Below are positions 28,485-37,364 of a stretch of 64,000 nucleotides of DNA, piece by piece. The stretch comes from Citrobacter rodentium NBRC 105723 = DSM 16636 (GTDB lineage: Bacteria > Pseudomonadota > Gammaproteobacteria > Enterobacterales > Enterobacteriaceae), in NCBI RefSeq assembly GCF_021278985.1, contig NZ_CP082833.1:2294001-2358000 (forward strand). Reading direction: 5' to 3'. The notes under the pieces are model-generated. The model searched no databases and was not told the origin of the DNA. It saw only the letters and a list, made by a program, of their open reading frames with translations. A program made the position numbers and the translations under genes. The number at the start of each line of letters is the position of its first letter. Positions within the stretch are counted from its first letter, which is position 1.

Positions 28485-29998
28485 CCTTTCAGCCCCAGAC
28501 GCTTCGCCAGCCGGTGCAGGTTGGCGACGTCCGTCTCCAGCGCCCGCGCGCTGGCCGCCCAGTTATGGTTATTCTGCGCCAGCGCCCGACGGATCATCTC
28601 GCGCTGAAAAGATTCGGTGGCGTCACGTAAACTGGTATGCGGCGCACTCTCCGGCAGGGTTTCCGTTTGCGACGCGATAGCCTCTTCCTGCAATGCGAAG
28701 TGCTGCGCTTCCAGCACCACTTCATCCCCCGCCCTCGTCGCCCGCGCCAGCACTACCGCGCGGTGAATGGCATGTTCCAGTTCGCGCACGTTGCCCGGCC
28801 AGGCGTAGTTCAGCAGATGGCTGCGCGCGCCCGGACTCAGCACCACTCTGGAAAGTCCCAGCCGTAGCCGACACTGCTCGCAGAAATAGCCCGCCAGCAG
28901 CACCGCGTCCTCCCCGCGCTCGCGCAGCGGCGGAACGGAAAGCGGAAAGACGCTCAGGCGGTGGAACAAATCGGCGCGAAAGCGTCCTGCCACCACCTCT
29001 TCGCGCAGATCGCGGTTGGTCGCCGCCAGCACGCGCACGTCAACGCGCAGGCTGCGGTCGTCACCGACGCGCTGAATGTCGCCGTATTGCAGAACACGTA
29101 AAAGTTTGGCCTGCAACGCCAGCGACAGCTCGCCGATTTCATCCAGAAACAGCGTGCCGTTATCGGCCATCTCAAACTTACCGCTACGGTTGCTGATGGC
29201 TCCGGTAAACGCGCCTTTGACATGCCCGAACAGCTCGCTCTCGGCGACGCTCTCCGGCAGCGCGGCGCAGTTCAGATAGACCAGCGGATTTACCGCCCGC
29301 GGCGATCCCTCATGAATCGCTTTCGCCACCAGCTCTTTCCCGGTGCCGGTTTCACCGCTGATCAGGACGTTGAGATCGGAGGCCGCCACAATCTCAATTT
29401 CTTTTTTCAGCTGCATCATGCCGGGCGACAGGCCAATCATCTGCGTCTCTTTTACCTGGCCGAAATCGGGGGTCGGGCCCGGCAGCATATTCTGGCTTTC
29501 CAGTTGTTCAATCAGCAACGCATTACTGAGCGCCCCGGCGGCCAGCGCGGCGATCAGCCGTAGCTCCTCGTCGCTGAATACGTCAAACTGATCCGGCGCC
29601 ATACCGTCGAGGGTCAGCGCGCCAATCAGATTTTGCCCGGCAAACAGCGGCAGGCCGATGCAGGCGTGCACTTTTAAGCTCTCCTGGCCGGGAATCAGCC
29701 CGTCATACGGATCGGGCAGATCGCTGTCCGCCGGAAAGCGCACCACGTCACCGGCGCGGGCGATGGCCTCCAGCCGCGGATGCCCTTCCAGGGTAAAGCG
29801 CCTGCCCAGCACGTCCTGCGCCAGACCGTCGATCGCCAGCGGAATAAACTGCCGCGCCTCATAGCGCAGCAGCGCCGAGGCGTCACACTCCAGCACCTGG
29901 CGCAGCGTGGTAATCAGACGCTGAAAACGGTCCTGATGCCCGACGCCGCGCTGTAACTCAATGGCGATACCCGCCAGCACGTCTACAGAAAAGCTCAT
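28481..29998 (-). CDS. norR: Nitric oxide-sensing sigma-54 activator NorR
   Basis: Activates norVW when its N-terminal GAF domain binds NO at a non-haem iron. It is 505 aa from the ATG at 29998, beside a second ATG at 30001; the E. coli N-terminus MSFSVDVLA supports the former. Domains: GAF (about 1-175), AAA+ with Walker A GETGTGKE, the sigma-54-contacting GAFTGA loop and Walker B TLFLDEIGEL (about 190-425), and a C-terminal Fis-type helix-turn-helix ending NLHRLAKRLGLKG. It diverges from norVW and probably represses itself from the shared sites. Confidence 0.97.
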   Translation of the reverse strand: MSFSVDVLAGIAIELQRGVGHQDRFQRLITTLRQVLECDASALLRYEARQFIPLAIDGLAQDVLGRRFTLEGHPRLEAIARAGDVVRFPADSDLPDPYDGLIPGQESLKVHACIGLPLFAGQNLIGALTLDGMAPDQFDVFSDEELRLIAALAAGALSNALLIEQLESQNMLPGPTPDFGQVKETQMIGLSPGMMQLKKEIEIVAASDLNVLISGETGTGKELVAKAIHEGSPRAVNPLVYLNCAALPESVAESELFGHVKGAFTGAISNRSGKFEMADNGTLFLDEIGELSLALQAKLLRVLQYGDIQRVGDDRSLRVDVRVLAATNRDLREEVVAGRFRADLFHRLSVFPLSVPPLRERGEDAVLLAGYFCEQCRLRLGLSRVVLSPGARSHLLNYAWPGNVRELEHAIHRAVVLARATRAGDEVVLEAQHFALQEEAIASQTETLPESAPHTSLRDATESFQREMIRRALAQNNHNWAASARALETDVANLHRLAKRLGLKG

Positions 29999-30010
29999 CA
30001 TTACCTCATT

Positions 30011-30066
30011 GTCATTTTGACAATCTATAATGTCATATTGACTGTAATAGTGATAGTCTTTTTGAC
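30011..30066. promoter_or_regulatory. Three NorR enhancer sites
   Basis: Three copies of GT-N7-AC with dyad flanks: gtcattttgac at 30011-30021, gtcatattgac at 30032-30042 and gtctttttgac at 30056-30066. E. coli norVW also uses three such sites, which nucleate the NorR hexamer. Confidence 0.85.
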
Positions 30067-30120
30067 TATAAAAAAACACCAGGAAAATAAAAAACCCTTT
30101 AAAATAAATTCAATAAAAAA

Positions 30121-30137
30121 CTGGCACGCAACCTGCA
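30121..30137 (+). promoter_or_regulatory. Sigma-54 promoter of norVW
   Basis: cTGGCACGcaacctGCa: GG and GC separated by 10 bases, the -24/-12 signature, 49 nt before norV and about 55 nt downstream of the last NorR site. Confidence 0.85.
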
Positions 30138-30185
30138 ATAAGCAAAACAACACTTTCGAACAACGCTGAATTAATTGAGGTTGCT

Positions 30186-31631
30186 ATGTCTATTCTGGTT
30201 AAAAATAACATTCATTGGGTTGGCCAACGTGACTGGGAAGTGCGTGATTTTCACGGTACTGAATACAAAACCCTGCGCGGCAGCAGCTACAACAGCTATC
30301 TCATCCGCGAAGAAAAAAACGTCCTGATTGATACCGTCGATCATAAATTCAGCCGTGAGTTCGTACAGAACCTGCGCGCCGAAATCGACCTTGCCGACAT
30401 TGATTACATCATCATTAACCACGCGGAAGAAGATCATGCCGGGGCGCTGACGGAGCTGATGACCCAGATCCCGGATACGCCAATCTACTGCACCGCCAAC
30501 GCCATCGACTCGATTACCGGTCATCACCATCATCCGGAATGGAACTTTAACGTGGTCAAAACCGGCGACACGCTGGATATCGGCAACGGCAAACAGCTGA
30601 TTTTTGTCGAAACTCCGATGCTGCACTGGCCGGACAGCATGATGACCTACATGACCGGCGACGCGGTGCTGTTCAGTAACGACGCCTTCGGACAGCACTA
30701 CTGCGACGAACGTCTGTTTAATGATGAAGTAGATCAGAGTGAACTGTTTGAGCAGTGCCAGCGCTACTACGCTAACATTCTGACCCCGTTCAGCCGTCTG
30801 GTAACGCCAAAAATCACCGAGATCCTCGGCTTCAACCTGCCGGTCGATATGATCGCCACCTCGCACGGCGTGGTATGGCGCGATAACCCGACGCAGATCG
30901 TCGAACTGTACCTGAAATGGGCGGCGGACTATCAGGAAGATCGCATCACCATCTTCTATGACACCATGTCCAATAACACCCGCATGATGGCCGACGCCAT
31001 CGCCCAGGGCATTAATGAAGTCGACCCGAACGTGGCGGTGAAAATTTTTAACGTTGCCCGCAGCGATAAAAATGAAATTCTCACTAACGTCTTCCGTTCA
31101 AAAGGCGTGCTGGTCGGCACCTCCACCATGAACAACGTGATGATGCCGAAAATCGCCGGTCTGGTGGAAGAGATGACCGGCCTGCGTTTTCGTAATAAAC
31201 GCGCCAGCGCCTTCGGTTCCCACGGCTGGAGCGGCGGCGCGGTTGACCGTCTCTCCACTCGCCTGCAGGACGCCGGTTTTGAAATGTCGCTGAGCCTGAA
31301 GGCGAAATGGCGTCCGGATCTGGACGCGCTGGAACTGTGCCGCCAGCACGGTCGTGACATTGCCCGTCAGTGGGCGCTCGCCCCGCTGCCGGAAGCCGCG
31401 CCGAAAGCAGTAGCGGCAGAAAGCGCTCCGGCTGAAGCGCCTGCGGCCGCCGATCTCGGCCCCTGCATGCAGTGCAGCGTCTGCCAGTGGATCTACGACC
31501 CGGCCAAAGGCGAGCCGATGCAGGAAGTCGCGCCGGGTACGCCGTGGAGCGAAGTGCCGGACAACTTCCTGTGCCCGGAATGTTCATTAGGTAAAGAAGT
31601 GTTCGACGAACTGGCGACGGAGGCAAAATGA
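30186..31631 (+). CDS. norV: Anaerobic nitric oxide reductase flavorubredoxin
   Basis: Reduces NO to N2O under anaerobic conditions, with electrons from NorW (481 aa; E. coli 479). It has an N-terminal metallo-beta-lactamase-like di-iron domain (ligands in NHAEEDHAG, residues 78-86), a flavodoxin-like FMN domain from about residue 254 (IFYDTMSNNTRMMADAIAQG), an Ala/Pro-rich linker near 400-425, and a C-terminal rubredoxin with CMQCSVC and CPEC iron ligands. It is induced by NorR. The stop overlaps norW (ATGA). Confidence 0.97.
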   Translation: MSILVKNNIHWVGQRDWEVRDFHGTEYKTLRGSSYNSYLIREEKNVLIDTVDHKFSREFVQNLRAEIDLADIDYIIINHAEEDHAGALTELMTQIPDTPIYCTANAIDSITGHHHHPEWNFNVVKTGDTLDIGNGKQLIFVETPMLHWPDSMMTYMTGDAVLFSNDAFGQHYCDERLFNDEVDQSELFEQCQRYYANILTPFSRLVTPKITEILGFNLPVDMIATSHGVVWRDNPTQIVELYLKWAADYQEDRITIFYDTMSNNTRMMADAIAQGINEVDPNVAVKIFNVARSDKNEILTNVFRSKGVLVGTSTMNNVMMPKIAGLVEEMTGLRFRNKRASAFGSHGWSGGAVDRLSTRLQDAGFEMSLSLKAKWRPDLDALELCRQHGRDIARQWALAPLPEAAPKAVAAESAPAEAPAAADLGPCMQCSVCQWIYDPAKGEPMQEVAPGTPWSEVPDNFLCPECSLGKEVFDELATEAK

Positions 31632-32761
31632 GCCGGGGAATAGTTATCATTGGTTCGGGCTTCGCCGCCCGCCAGTTAGTGAAAAATATCCGTAAGCAGG
31701 ACGCGGAGATTCCGTTAACCCTGATCGCCGCCGACAGCATGGATGAGTACAACAAGCCCGATCTCAGCCATGTGATAAGCCAGGCCCAGCGCGCCGATGA
31801 CCTCACCCGCCAGTCGGCGGGGGAGTTTGCCGAACAGTTTAATCTGCGCCTTTTCCCGCATACCTGGGTGACCGACATCGACGCCGACGCCCACGTGGTG
31901 AAAAGCCAGGACAAACAGTGGCAGTACGAAAAGCTGGTGCTGGCCACTGGCGCGGCGGCCTTCGTTCCGCCTGTGCCGGGGCGTGAGTTAATGCTTACTT
32001 TAAACAGCCAGCAGGAGTACCGCGCCTGTGAAACGCAGCTGCACGACGCGCAGCGGGTGCTGATTGTCGGCGGTGGGCTGATTGGCAGCGAGTTAGCGAT
32101 GGACTTCTGCCGCGCCGGTAAAGCGGTGACGCTGATCGACAACGCCGCCAGCATCCTCGCCTCGCTGATGCCGCCTGAAGTGAGCAGTCGCTTACAGCAC
32201 CGGCTTACCGACATGGGCGTGCACCTGCTGCTGAAATCACAGCTCCAGTCGCTGGAGAAAACCGATAGCGGCATTCGCGCCACGCTGGATCGCGATCGCA
32301 GCATTGAGGTGGATGCGGTGATTGCCGCCACCGGCCTGCGCCCGGAAACGGCGCTGGCGCGCCGCGCCGGAGTAACGGTTAATCGCGGGGTCTGCGTGGA
32401 TAGCTACCTGCAAACCAGCAATGCGGATATCTATGCTCTCGGCGACTGCGCGGAAATCAACGGTCAGGTGCTGCCATTCCTGCAACCCATCCAGCTCAGC
32501 GCGATGTACCTGGCGAAGAACCTGCTCGGCGGCAATGCGCCGCTGAAGCTGCCCGCTATGCTGGTGAAAATCAAAACGCCGGAGCTGCCGCTGCATCTCG
32601 CCGGAGAAACCCAGCGGCGCGATCTGAGCTGGCAGATCGGTACGCAAGCCGACGGGATGGTCGCGAAAGGGATGAACGAAGAAGGTCAGCTTTGCGCCTT
32701 CGTCGTGAGCGAAGACCGGATGAAAGAGGCGTTCGCTTTGCTGAAATCGCTACCGGCATAA
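31628..32761 (+). CDS. norW: NADH:flavorubredoxin reductase
   Basis: FAD-dependent oxidoreductase that passes electrons from NADH to the NorV rubredoxin domain (377 aa, E. coli length). The FAD-binding N-terminus is GIVIIGSGFAARQLVKNIRK. The NADH-binding motif is VLIVGGGLIGSELAMDF, and a C-terminal FAD segment is ADIYALGDCAEI. Translationally coupled to norV. Confidence 0.97.
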   Translation: MSRGIVIIGSGFAARQLVKNIRKQDAEIPLTLIAADSMDEYNKPDLSHVISQAQRADDLTRQSAGEFAEQFNLRLFPHTWVTDIDADAHVVKSQDKQWQYEKLVLATGAAAFVPPVPGRELMLTLNSQQEYRACETQLHDAQRVLIVGGGLIGSELAMDFCRAGKAVTLIDNAASILASLMPPEVSSRLQHRLTDMGVHLLLKSQLQSLEKTDSGIRATLDRDRSIEVDAVIAATGLRPETALARRAGVTVNRGVCVDSYLQTSNADIYALGDCAEINGQVLPFLQPIQLSAMYLAKNLLGGNAPLKLPAMLVKIKTPELPLHLAGETQRRDLSWQIGTQADGMVAKGMNEEGQLCAFVVSEDRMKEAFALLKSLPA

Positions 32762-32770
32762 GTCCGGCTG

Positions 32771-32930
32771 TGCCGGATGGCGGCGATGCCTTATCCGGCC
32801 TGGAGACGGGTCTGTTGTAGGCCGGGCAAGCGAAGCGCCCCCGGCACAGTTTGCCGGATGGCGGCTGCGCCTTATCCGGCCTACGTAAGATTGCAGGTCG
32901 GATGAGAGATTATGCGTCGCCATCCGGCAA
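32771..32930. repeat. REP/BIME cluster between norW and hypF
   Basis: At least three to four REP units in alternating orientation (tgccggatggcggc, gccttatccggcc, repeated twice, then gccatccggc). The whole 251-base gap between the convergent genes is essentially this cluster. Confidence 0.8.
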
Positions 32931-33012
32931 CGCTGCCACTGCTTTACTAACCTCACGTACACGGACGTACACTATTGCTTGTTGTTTTGCCCCGCCAGTC
33001 CCGGGGCTTTTT

Positions 33013-35256
33013 TTATTTTTGGCTTGCCAGCCAGCGCGCCGCCGCGATAACCCCCTGCCCGAATGACAGCCCGCCATCGCCCGCCGGAAGCTGCTGCGGG
33101 AATAACAGTTCAAAATCAGAGAGATAAAATGCCAGCCGCGCGCGCAGTAATCGGTTGTGCATTACGCCGCCGCTGAACGCCAGGGTGGCGATCCCCCTCG
33201 CCGCGGCCCGTTCACGCATCAGCGCGGCAAAGCCCTGCGCCAGCGCGTCATGAAACGCCCATGCGCGCGCAGCGGGCGTCGCCTGCCAGTTCAGCCACTG
33301 ACGCCAGAAGGTCGCCAGATCCAGCTGATTGCCGCTGAGCGGCAGGGTCACCGGATGGGTTACCTCGTCACACTGCGTCGCCAGCGCTTCCAGCGCGCAG
33401 GCCGCCTCGCCTTCATAGCTGAGCGATACTGGCGTACACTCCAGCGCCGCCGCCACGGCGTCAAACAGACGTCCGCAGGACGACGCCAGCGGCGCGTTAA
33501 GGCCGCGCTCAATCGCGCGCGCCAGCACCGGCCAGTTTTGCTGCTGAAGCATGGCGGTTTGCGGATACTGTTGCCAGTCGGGCACAAAGCGTAAACAGTG
33601 GGCCAGCAGATTCCGCCACGGCTGGCGGGCGGCGAGATCGCCCCCCGGCAGCGCCACGGCGGGCAGACCGCCGAGATGTTCACACTCGCGGTAGTTCACC
33701 CGCAAGCACTCTCCGCCCCATAGCGCGCCCGCTTCGCCCATGCCAATACCGTCCAGCGTCAGCGCAATAACATCGCCGCCGTCCAGCGGCCAGCCGTGCT
33801 CGGCAAGACAGGCCGCGGCATGGGCGTGATGGTGCAGCACGCTTTCTGTCGGCAGGTTCATCTCGCTGGCCCACTGACCGGAGACATAGCCGGGATGCGC
33901 GTCGCGCACCACGCGCTCTGGCGTAAAGTCGTAGATATTCTGGATCAGGCGCAGCGCCTCGCGCCACTGGCCCTGAATGCCATCGTCGCTGAGATCGCCC
34001 AGATGCTGGCTCAGCACCGCCTGACCGCCGCGCAGCAGACAAAAGGTGTTTTTCAGATCCGCCCCCAGACACAGCATCGGCGGCAGGTCATGAAATCCCG
34101 GCGGCAGCGCCAGGGCATCCGGCACGTAGCCCCGCGAACGTCGCAGCATTTCACCGCTTTCGCGTACCACCGAATCATCCATCCGTTGCACGATATCACG
34201 GTTGTGCAGCAGGAAGCCGTCGGCAATCGCCTGCAAATCCTCCATCGCCTGAGCGTTGCTCATCGCGGGCGGCCTGCCGCTGAGGTTGCCGGAGGTCATG
34301 ACCAGCGGGCAATTCAGCGCCTGCATCAGCAGATGCTGTAACGGATTGGCGGGCAGCATCACCCCCACTTCGCTCAGCCCGGGGGCAATCTCCGCGCACA
34401 GTGAAGCAACGTACCGTTTGTCGATCAGCACTATCGGCGCGGCGGGCGCGTTGAGTAACTCCCGCGCCGCCGTCGGCAGACCGCCATCGTCCGGCAGCAT
34501 CACCGCCAGCGGTTTTGCCGGACGGCGCTTGCGCGCCCGCAGCGTTGCCACCGCGTCGGGGTTTCGCGCGTCGCAGGCCAGATGAAAGCCGCCAATGCCT
34601 TTAACGGCGACAATTCCGCCCGCTTTCAGCACCTCTGCCGCCGCGGTTAATGCCGCCTCTTTTTCCGCATAAGCATCGCCGCTGCGCCATTGCAGATGCG
34701 GGCCGCATAGCGGACAGGCTACCGGCTGGGCGTGGAAGCGGCGGTCATACGGGTCGCGATACTCCTGGTCACACTGCGGACAGAGCGGAAACGCCGCCAT
34801 AACGGTATAAGGGCGGTCGTAGGGCATTGCGCGAATAATGGTAAAGCGTGGGCCGCAGTGGGTGCAGTTGATGAAAGGATAGCGATAGCGCCGTTCGCCG
34901 GGGGTATTCATTTCTTCAAGACATGCCGGACAGGTGGCGGCATCCGGCACGATTTGCGTGTTCATCGCACCGCCCGCGCTCTGACGGATGGTGAATTCCG
35001 CAGGCTGCTGCCTCCAGATAAACGTCGCCTGCTCTACGCTGTCGATGCGCGCCAGCGGCGGGCAGTGCTGATGCAGTTCGCGGATAAAGGTCGCCGGCTC
35101 TTCCAGCAGGCGGACCACCACGCCGTCGCCATCGTTACAGACATCGCCGTGCAGGCGCAGCTGTTGCGCCAATTGCCAGACAAAGGGCCGGAAACCGACG
35201 CCCTGCACTTTGCCCCGAATGCGTAACTGTACGCCGGAGTGGTTGGTTGTTGCCAT
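33013..35256 (-). CDS. hypF: Carbamoyltransferase HypF ([NiFe] hydrogenase maturation)
   Basis: Makes the thiocarbamate on HypE that becomes the cyanide ligands of the NiFe centre, using carbamoyl phosphate and ATP (747 aa; E. coli 750). Domains in order: acylphosphatase-like (RIRGKVQGVGFRPFVWQLA), two zinc-finger motifs (CPACLEEM...CTHC and CPQC...CPLC), a YrdC-like domain (KGIGGFHLACDARN; VMTSGNLSG), and a Kae1-like C-terminus with VLHHHAHAAACLAEH and FSGGVMHNRLL. It forms an operon with hydN upstream. Confidence 0.97.
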   Translation of the reverse strand: MATTNHSGVQLRIRGKVQGVGFRPFVWQLAQQLRLHGDVCNDGDGVVVRLLEEPATFIRELHQHCPPLARIDSVEQATFIWRQQPAEFTIRQSAGGAMNTQIVPDAATCPACLEEMNTPGERRYRYPFINCTHCGPRFTIIRAMPYDRPYTVMAAFPLCPQCDQEYRDPYDRRFHAQPVACPLCGPHLQWRSGDAYAEKEAALTAAAEVLKAGGIVAVKGIGGFHLACDARNPDAVATLRARKRRPAKPLAVMLPDDGGLPTAARELLNAPAAPIVLIDKRYVASLCAEIAPGLSEVGVMLPANPLQHLLMQALNCPLVMTSGNLSGRPPAMSNAQAMEDLQAIADGFLLHNRDIVQRMDDSVVRESGEMLRRSRGYVPDALALPPGFHDLPPMLCLGADLKNTFCLLRGGQAVLSQHLGDLSDDGIQGQWREALRLIQNIYDFTPERVVRDAHPGYVSGQWASEMNLPTESVLHHHAHAAACLAEHGWPLDGGDVIALTLDGIGMGEAGALWGGECLRVNYRECEHLGGLPAVALPGGDLAARQPWRNLLAHCLRFVPDWQQYPQTAMLQQQNWPVLARAIERGLNAPLASSCGRLFDAVAAALECTPVSLSYEGEAACALEALATQCDEVTHPVTLPLSGNQLDLATFWRQWLNWQATPAARAWAFHDALAQGFAALMRERAAARGIATLAFSGGVMHNRLLRARLAFYLSDFELLFPQQLPAGDGGLSFGQGVIAAARWLASQK

Positions 35257-35284
35257 TTTGATGTCTCACCGTGATCCGCGATAT

Positions 35285-35361
35285 CCCGGATGGCGGCTTT
35301 GCCCGATCCGGCTTACGTCTTGCGCGCCTGCAGGCCTGATAAGCGCAGCACCATCAGGCAT
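35285..35361. repeat. REP elements between hydN and hypF
   Basis: Degenerate REP palindromes (cccggatggcggctttgcccgatccgg; gcctgataagcgcagcaccatcaggc) fill most of the 139-base gap inside the operon. Confidence 0.6.
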
Positions 35362-35395
35362 AAAGACTGCGCTATTTTACGCGGTTTTACAGCGA

Positions 35396-35941
35396 TCAGA
35401 ACAGCAATGACGCAGAAGAATCCAGCGCGGCGCGGCGGCGTTTTTCCGCACTCAGCTGTTCCAGCTTATTACGGTCAACGCAGATCAGCGCATGCGTCGG
35501 GCAGGCCTCCATACACGCCGGTCCCGCGTCGCGGTGATGGCACAGATCGCATTTGTTGGCTTCCGCTTTTTCGGCGCGCACCTGCAATCCCGCCCCGCTG
35601 TTGCGCACCACCGGGCGAACGACCACTTCCATCGCACCATACGGACAGGCCACTACGCAGGTTTTGCAACCAATGCAGCGCTCCTGCATAACGTGAACAA
35701 AGCCTTTATCCCGGCTGATAGCGCCGTTCGGGCAGACGTTGGCGCACGGCGCGTCTTCACACTGGCGGCACAGCGTCGCCGTCGAGACATTCACGCCTTT
35801 AATAACGTGAATACGCGGTAAAAAGGTATCAGGGGTTAACGACGCGCAGTCCTGGTTTTCCTGATGGGAGACCACGCAGGCCACTTCACAGGTACGGCAA
35901 CCAATGCATTTATTGGCGTCTGCAATGATGAAACGGTTCAT
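35396..35941 (-). CDS. hydN: Electron transport protein HydN
   Basis: Iron-sulfur protein linked to formate dehydrogenase H activity within formate hydrogenlyase. It is 181 aa from ATG 35941 (MNRFIIADANKCIGCRTCEV). Four [4Fe-4S] cysteine clusters are visible: CIGCRTCEVAC, CRQCEDAPCANVC, CIGCKTCVVAC and CDLCHHRDAGPACMEAC. It resembles HycB. The C-terminus (AALDSSASLLF) is a few residues longer than that of E. coli (175 aa). An upstream in-frame start is rejected because it adds unconserved residues. Confidence 0.95.
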   Translation of the reverse strand: MNRFIIADANKCIGCRTCEVACVVSHQENQDCASLTPDTFLPRIHVIKGVNVSTATLCRQCEDAPCANVCPNGAISRDKGFVHVMQERCIGCKTCVVACPYGAMEVVVRPVVRNSGAGLQVRAEKAEANKCDLCHHRDAGPACMEACPTHALICVDRNKLEQLSAEKRRRAALDSSASLLF

Positions 35942-35979
35942 CAAATTCTCCAGCAATAACGGATAATGTGCCGGAACAT

Positions 35980-35995
35980 ACATAAATCATGCCAG
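35980..35995 (-). promoter_or_regulatory. Probable sigma-54 promoter of hydN-hypF
   Basis: Minus strand aaaaacTGGCATGatttatGT. The AAAAACTGGCATG block is identical to that at hycA, but the -12 element reads GT rather than GC. FhlA-dependent control is known for hydN-hypF in E. coli. Confidence 0.5.
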
Positions 35996-36083
35996 TTTTT
36001 ATATTATTGTAATTTAAAACTATTTAGTCAAAGAAATGGAAAAAAACGGTGTCATCGTCACGAATGACGATGACGGGTGACAA

Positions 36084-37100
36084 TCACAGCGACGAAGGTA
36101 GCGGCGCAACGGAAGCGCGCCGGATAAGCGAACCGGTGAAGGTTTTCGGCGGCGTAAACGCCCCGCCGTCGAGCATAAAGATGAGACGACCAATCGTCTC
36201 CTTGATCATGTCGGTCACCGGGATCCTGACGCTGGAAAGCGCCGGAACGGTGTATGGCGCCAGCGCAATATCGTCAAAGCCAATCACCGACACCTGTGAC
36301 GGCACCGCCACTCCACGGTCATGAAGCTGCTTTATCGCGCCAATCGCCATGTCGTCATTACTGGCGACCAGCGCGCTAAAGGCCGCGCCGCGCGCAAGCA
36401 GCGTTTCCACCCCCGCCGCGCCGCAGGCTGGCGTCCATTTGCCCCGGACGATCAGGTTTTCATCGATGGCGATACCGTGGCGGGTCAGGGCGTCTTTATA
36501 ACCGGATAAACGTTCCACGCCGGTTGGCGAGTCCATTGAGCCGGTGATAAAGGCAATCTGTCGGTGCCCGGCGGCAATCAGCTCGCTCACCGCATTCTCG
36601 CTGGTTTGCCTGTGATCGCACCAGACGCAGTGGCTGCTGTTTTTGCGCAGTCGACGGTTGAGCACCATAATCGGCTGCGGATGGCTGTCGATGATCTTAT
36701 CGATCTCATCGACGCTGAGAAAGCGCGGGTAAATCATGATCGCGTCGCAGCGCAAATCCAGCAGGTACTGGATCGCCTGACGTTCCTCCTGCGCGCTGTG
36801 TTTTCCATCGGCAAGCAGCAGCTGACGCCCTTTGTCCTCCGCCATCCGGGCGGTATGGAACAGCAGTTCGCTAAAATAGACCCCATGATAGAGGGTGTTC
36901 GTCACCACCAGCCCCAGCGTCTGGGTGGTTTTCGCCGCCAGGCTGCGCGCCAGCAGATTTGGCCGGTAGCCGCTCTCCGCCACCGCCTGGAATACGCGAT
37001 CCTTTGTCTCCTGGCTGACGTAACCGTTCCCTGAAAGCACCCGCGACACCGTTGCCTTTGACACTCCCGCCCGCTTCGCTACCTCCAGCATTGTCGTCAT
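36084..37100 (-). CDS. ascG: LacI-family repressor of the asc operon
   Basis: Transcriptional repressor of ascFB (338 aa; E. coli 336). The N-terminal helix-turn-helix is MLEVAKRAGVSKATVSRVLSG, with the hinge following. The periplasmic-binding-protein-like effector domain carries FSALVASNDDMAIGA and SVIGFDDIALAPYTVPALSSV. ATG 37100 is chosen because the 34-residue extension upstream is not part of the family. It is divergent from ascF. Confidence 0.96.
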   Translation of the reverse strand: MTTMLEVAKRAGVSKATVSRVLSGNGYVSQETKDRVFQAVAESGYRPNLLARSLAAKTTQTLGLVVTNTLYHGVYFSELLFHTARMAEDKGRQLLLADGKHSAQEERQAIQYLLDLRCDAIMIYPRFLSVDEIDKIIDSHPQPIMVLNRRLRKNSSHCVWCDHRQTSENAVSELIAAGHRQIAFITGSMDSPTGVERLSGYKDALTRHGIAIDENLIVRGKWTPACGAAGVETLLARGAAFSALVASNDDMAIGAIKQLHDRGVAVPSQVSVIGFDDIALAPYTVPALSSVRIPVTDMIKETIGRLIFMLDGGAFTPPKTFTGSLIRRASVAPLPSSL

Positions 37101-37187
37101 CTTTTTATCCCTTTTCCCGCAATGAGACGCAGTGTACTGCACCGCTGCGTGGTTGTCCCTGATGGTAAACCGCGACCAAAAAACATA

Positions 37188-37203
37188 AGTGATAAAAGTC
37201 ACA
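37188..37203. promoter_or_regulatory. CRP-binding site in the ascG-ascF region
   Basis: AGTGA-N6-TCACA, a near-perfect CRP consensus between the divergent genes. Confidence 0.65.
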
Positions 37204-37264
37204 TTTATAAAAAATAGTAAAAATCACATCTTGTGGAATACATATTAACTATTCATGATTTTGT

Positions 37265-37276
37265 GAAACCGGTTTC
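37265..37276. promoter_or_regulatory. AscG operator
   Basis: Perfect palindrome gaaaccggtttc, the form bound by LacI-family repressors of this type (AscG/GalR), about 90 nt before ascF. Confidence 0.65.
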
Positions 37277-37364
37277 TCATTAACATTTCATCACCGTCGC
37301 GCTCTCCCCTGAACGGACGGCAAAAATAAAACGTACCCTACTGATAAAACAGGATAAAAATCCT

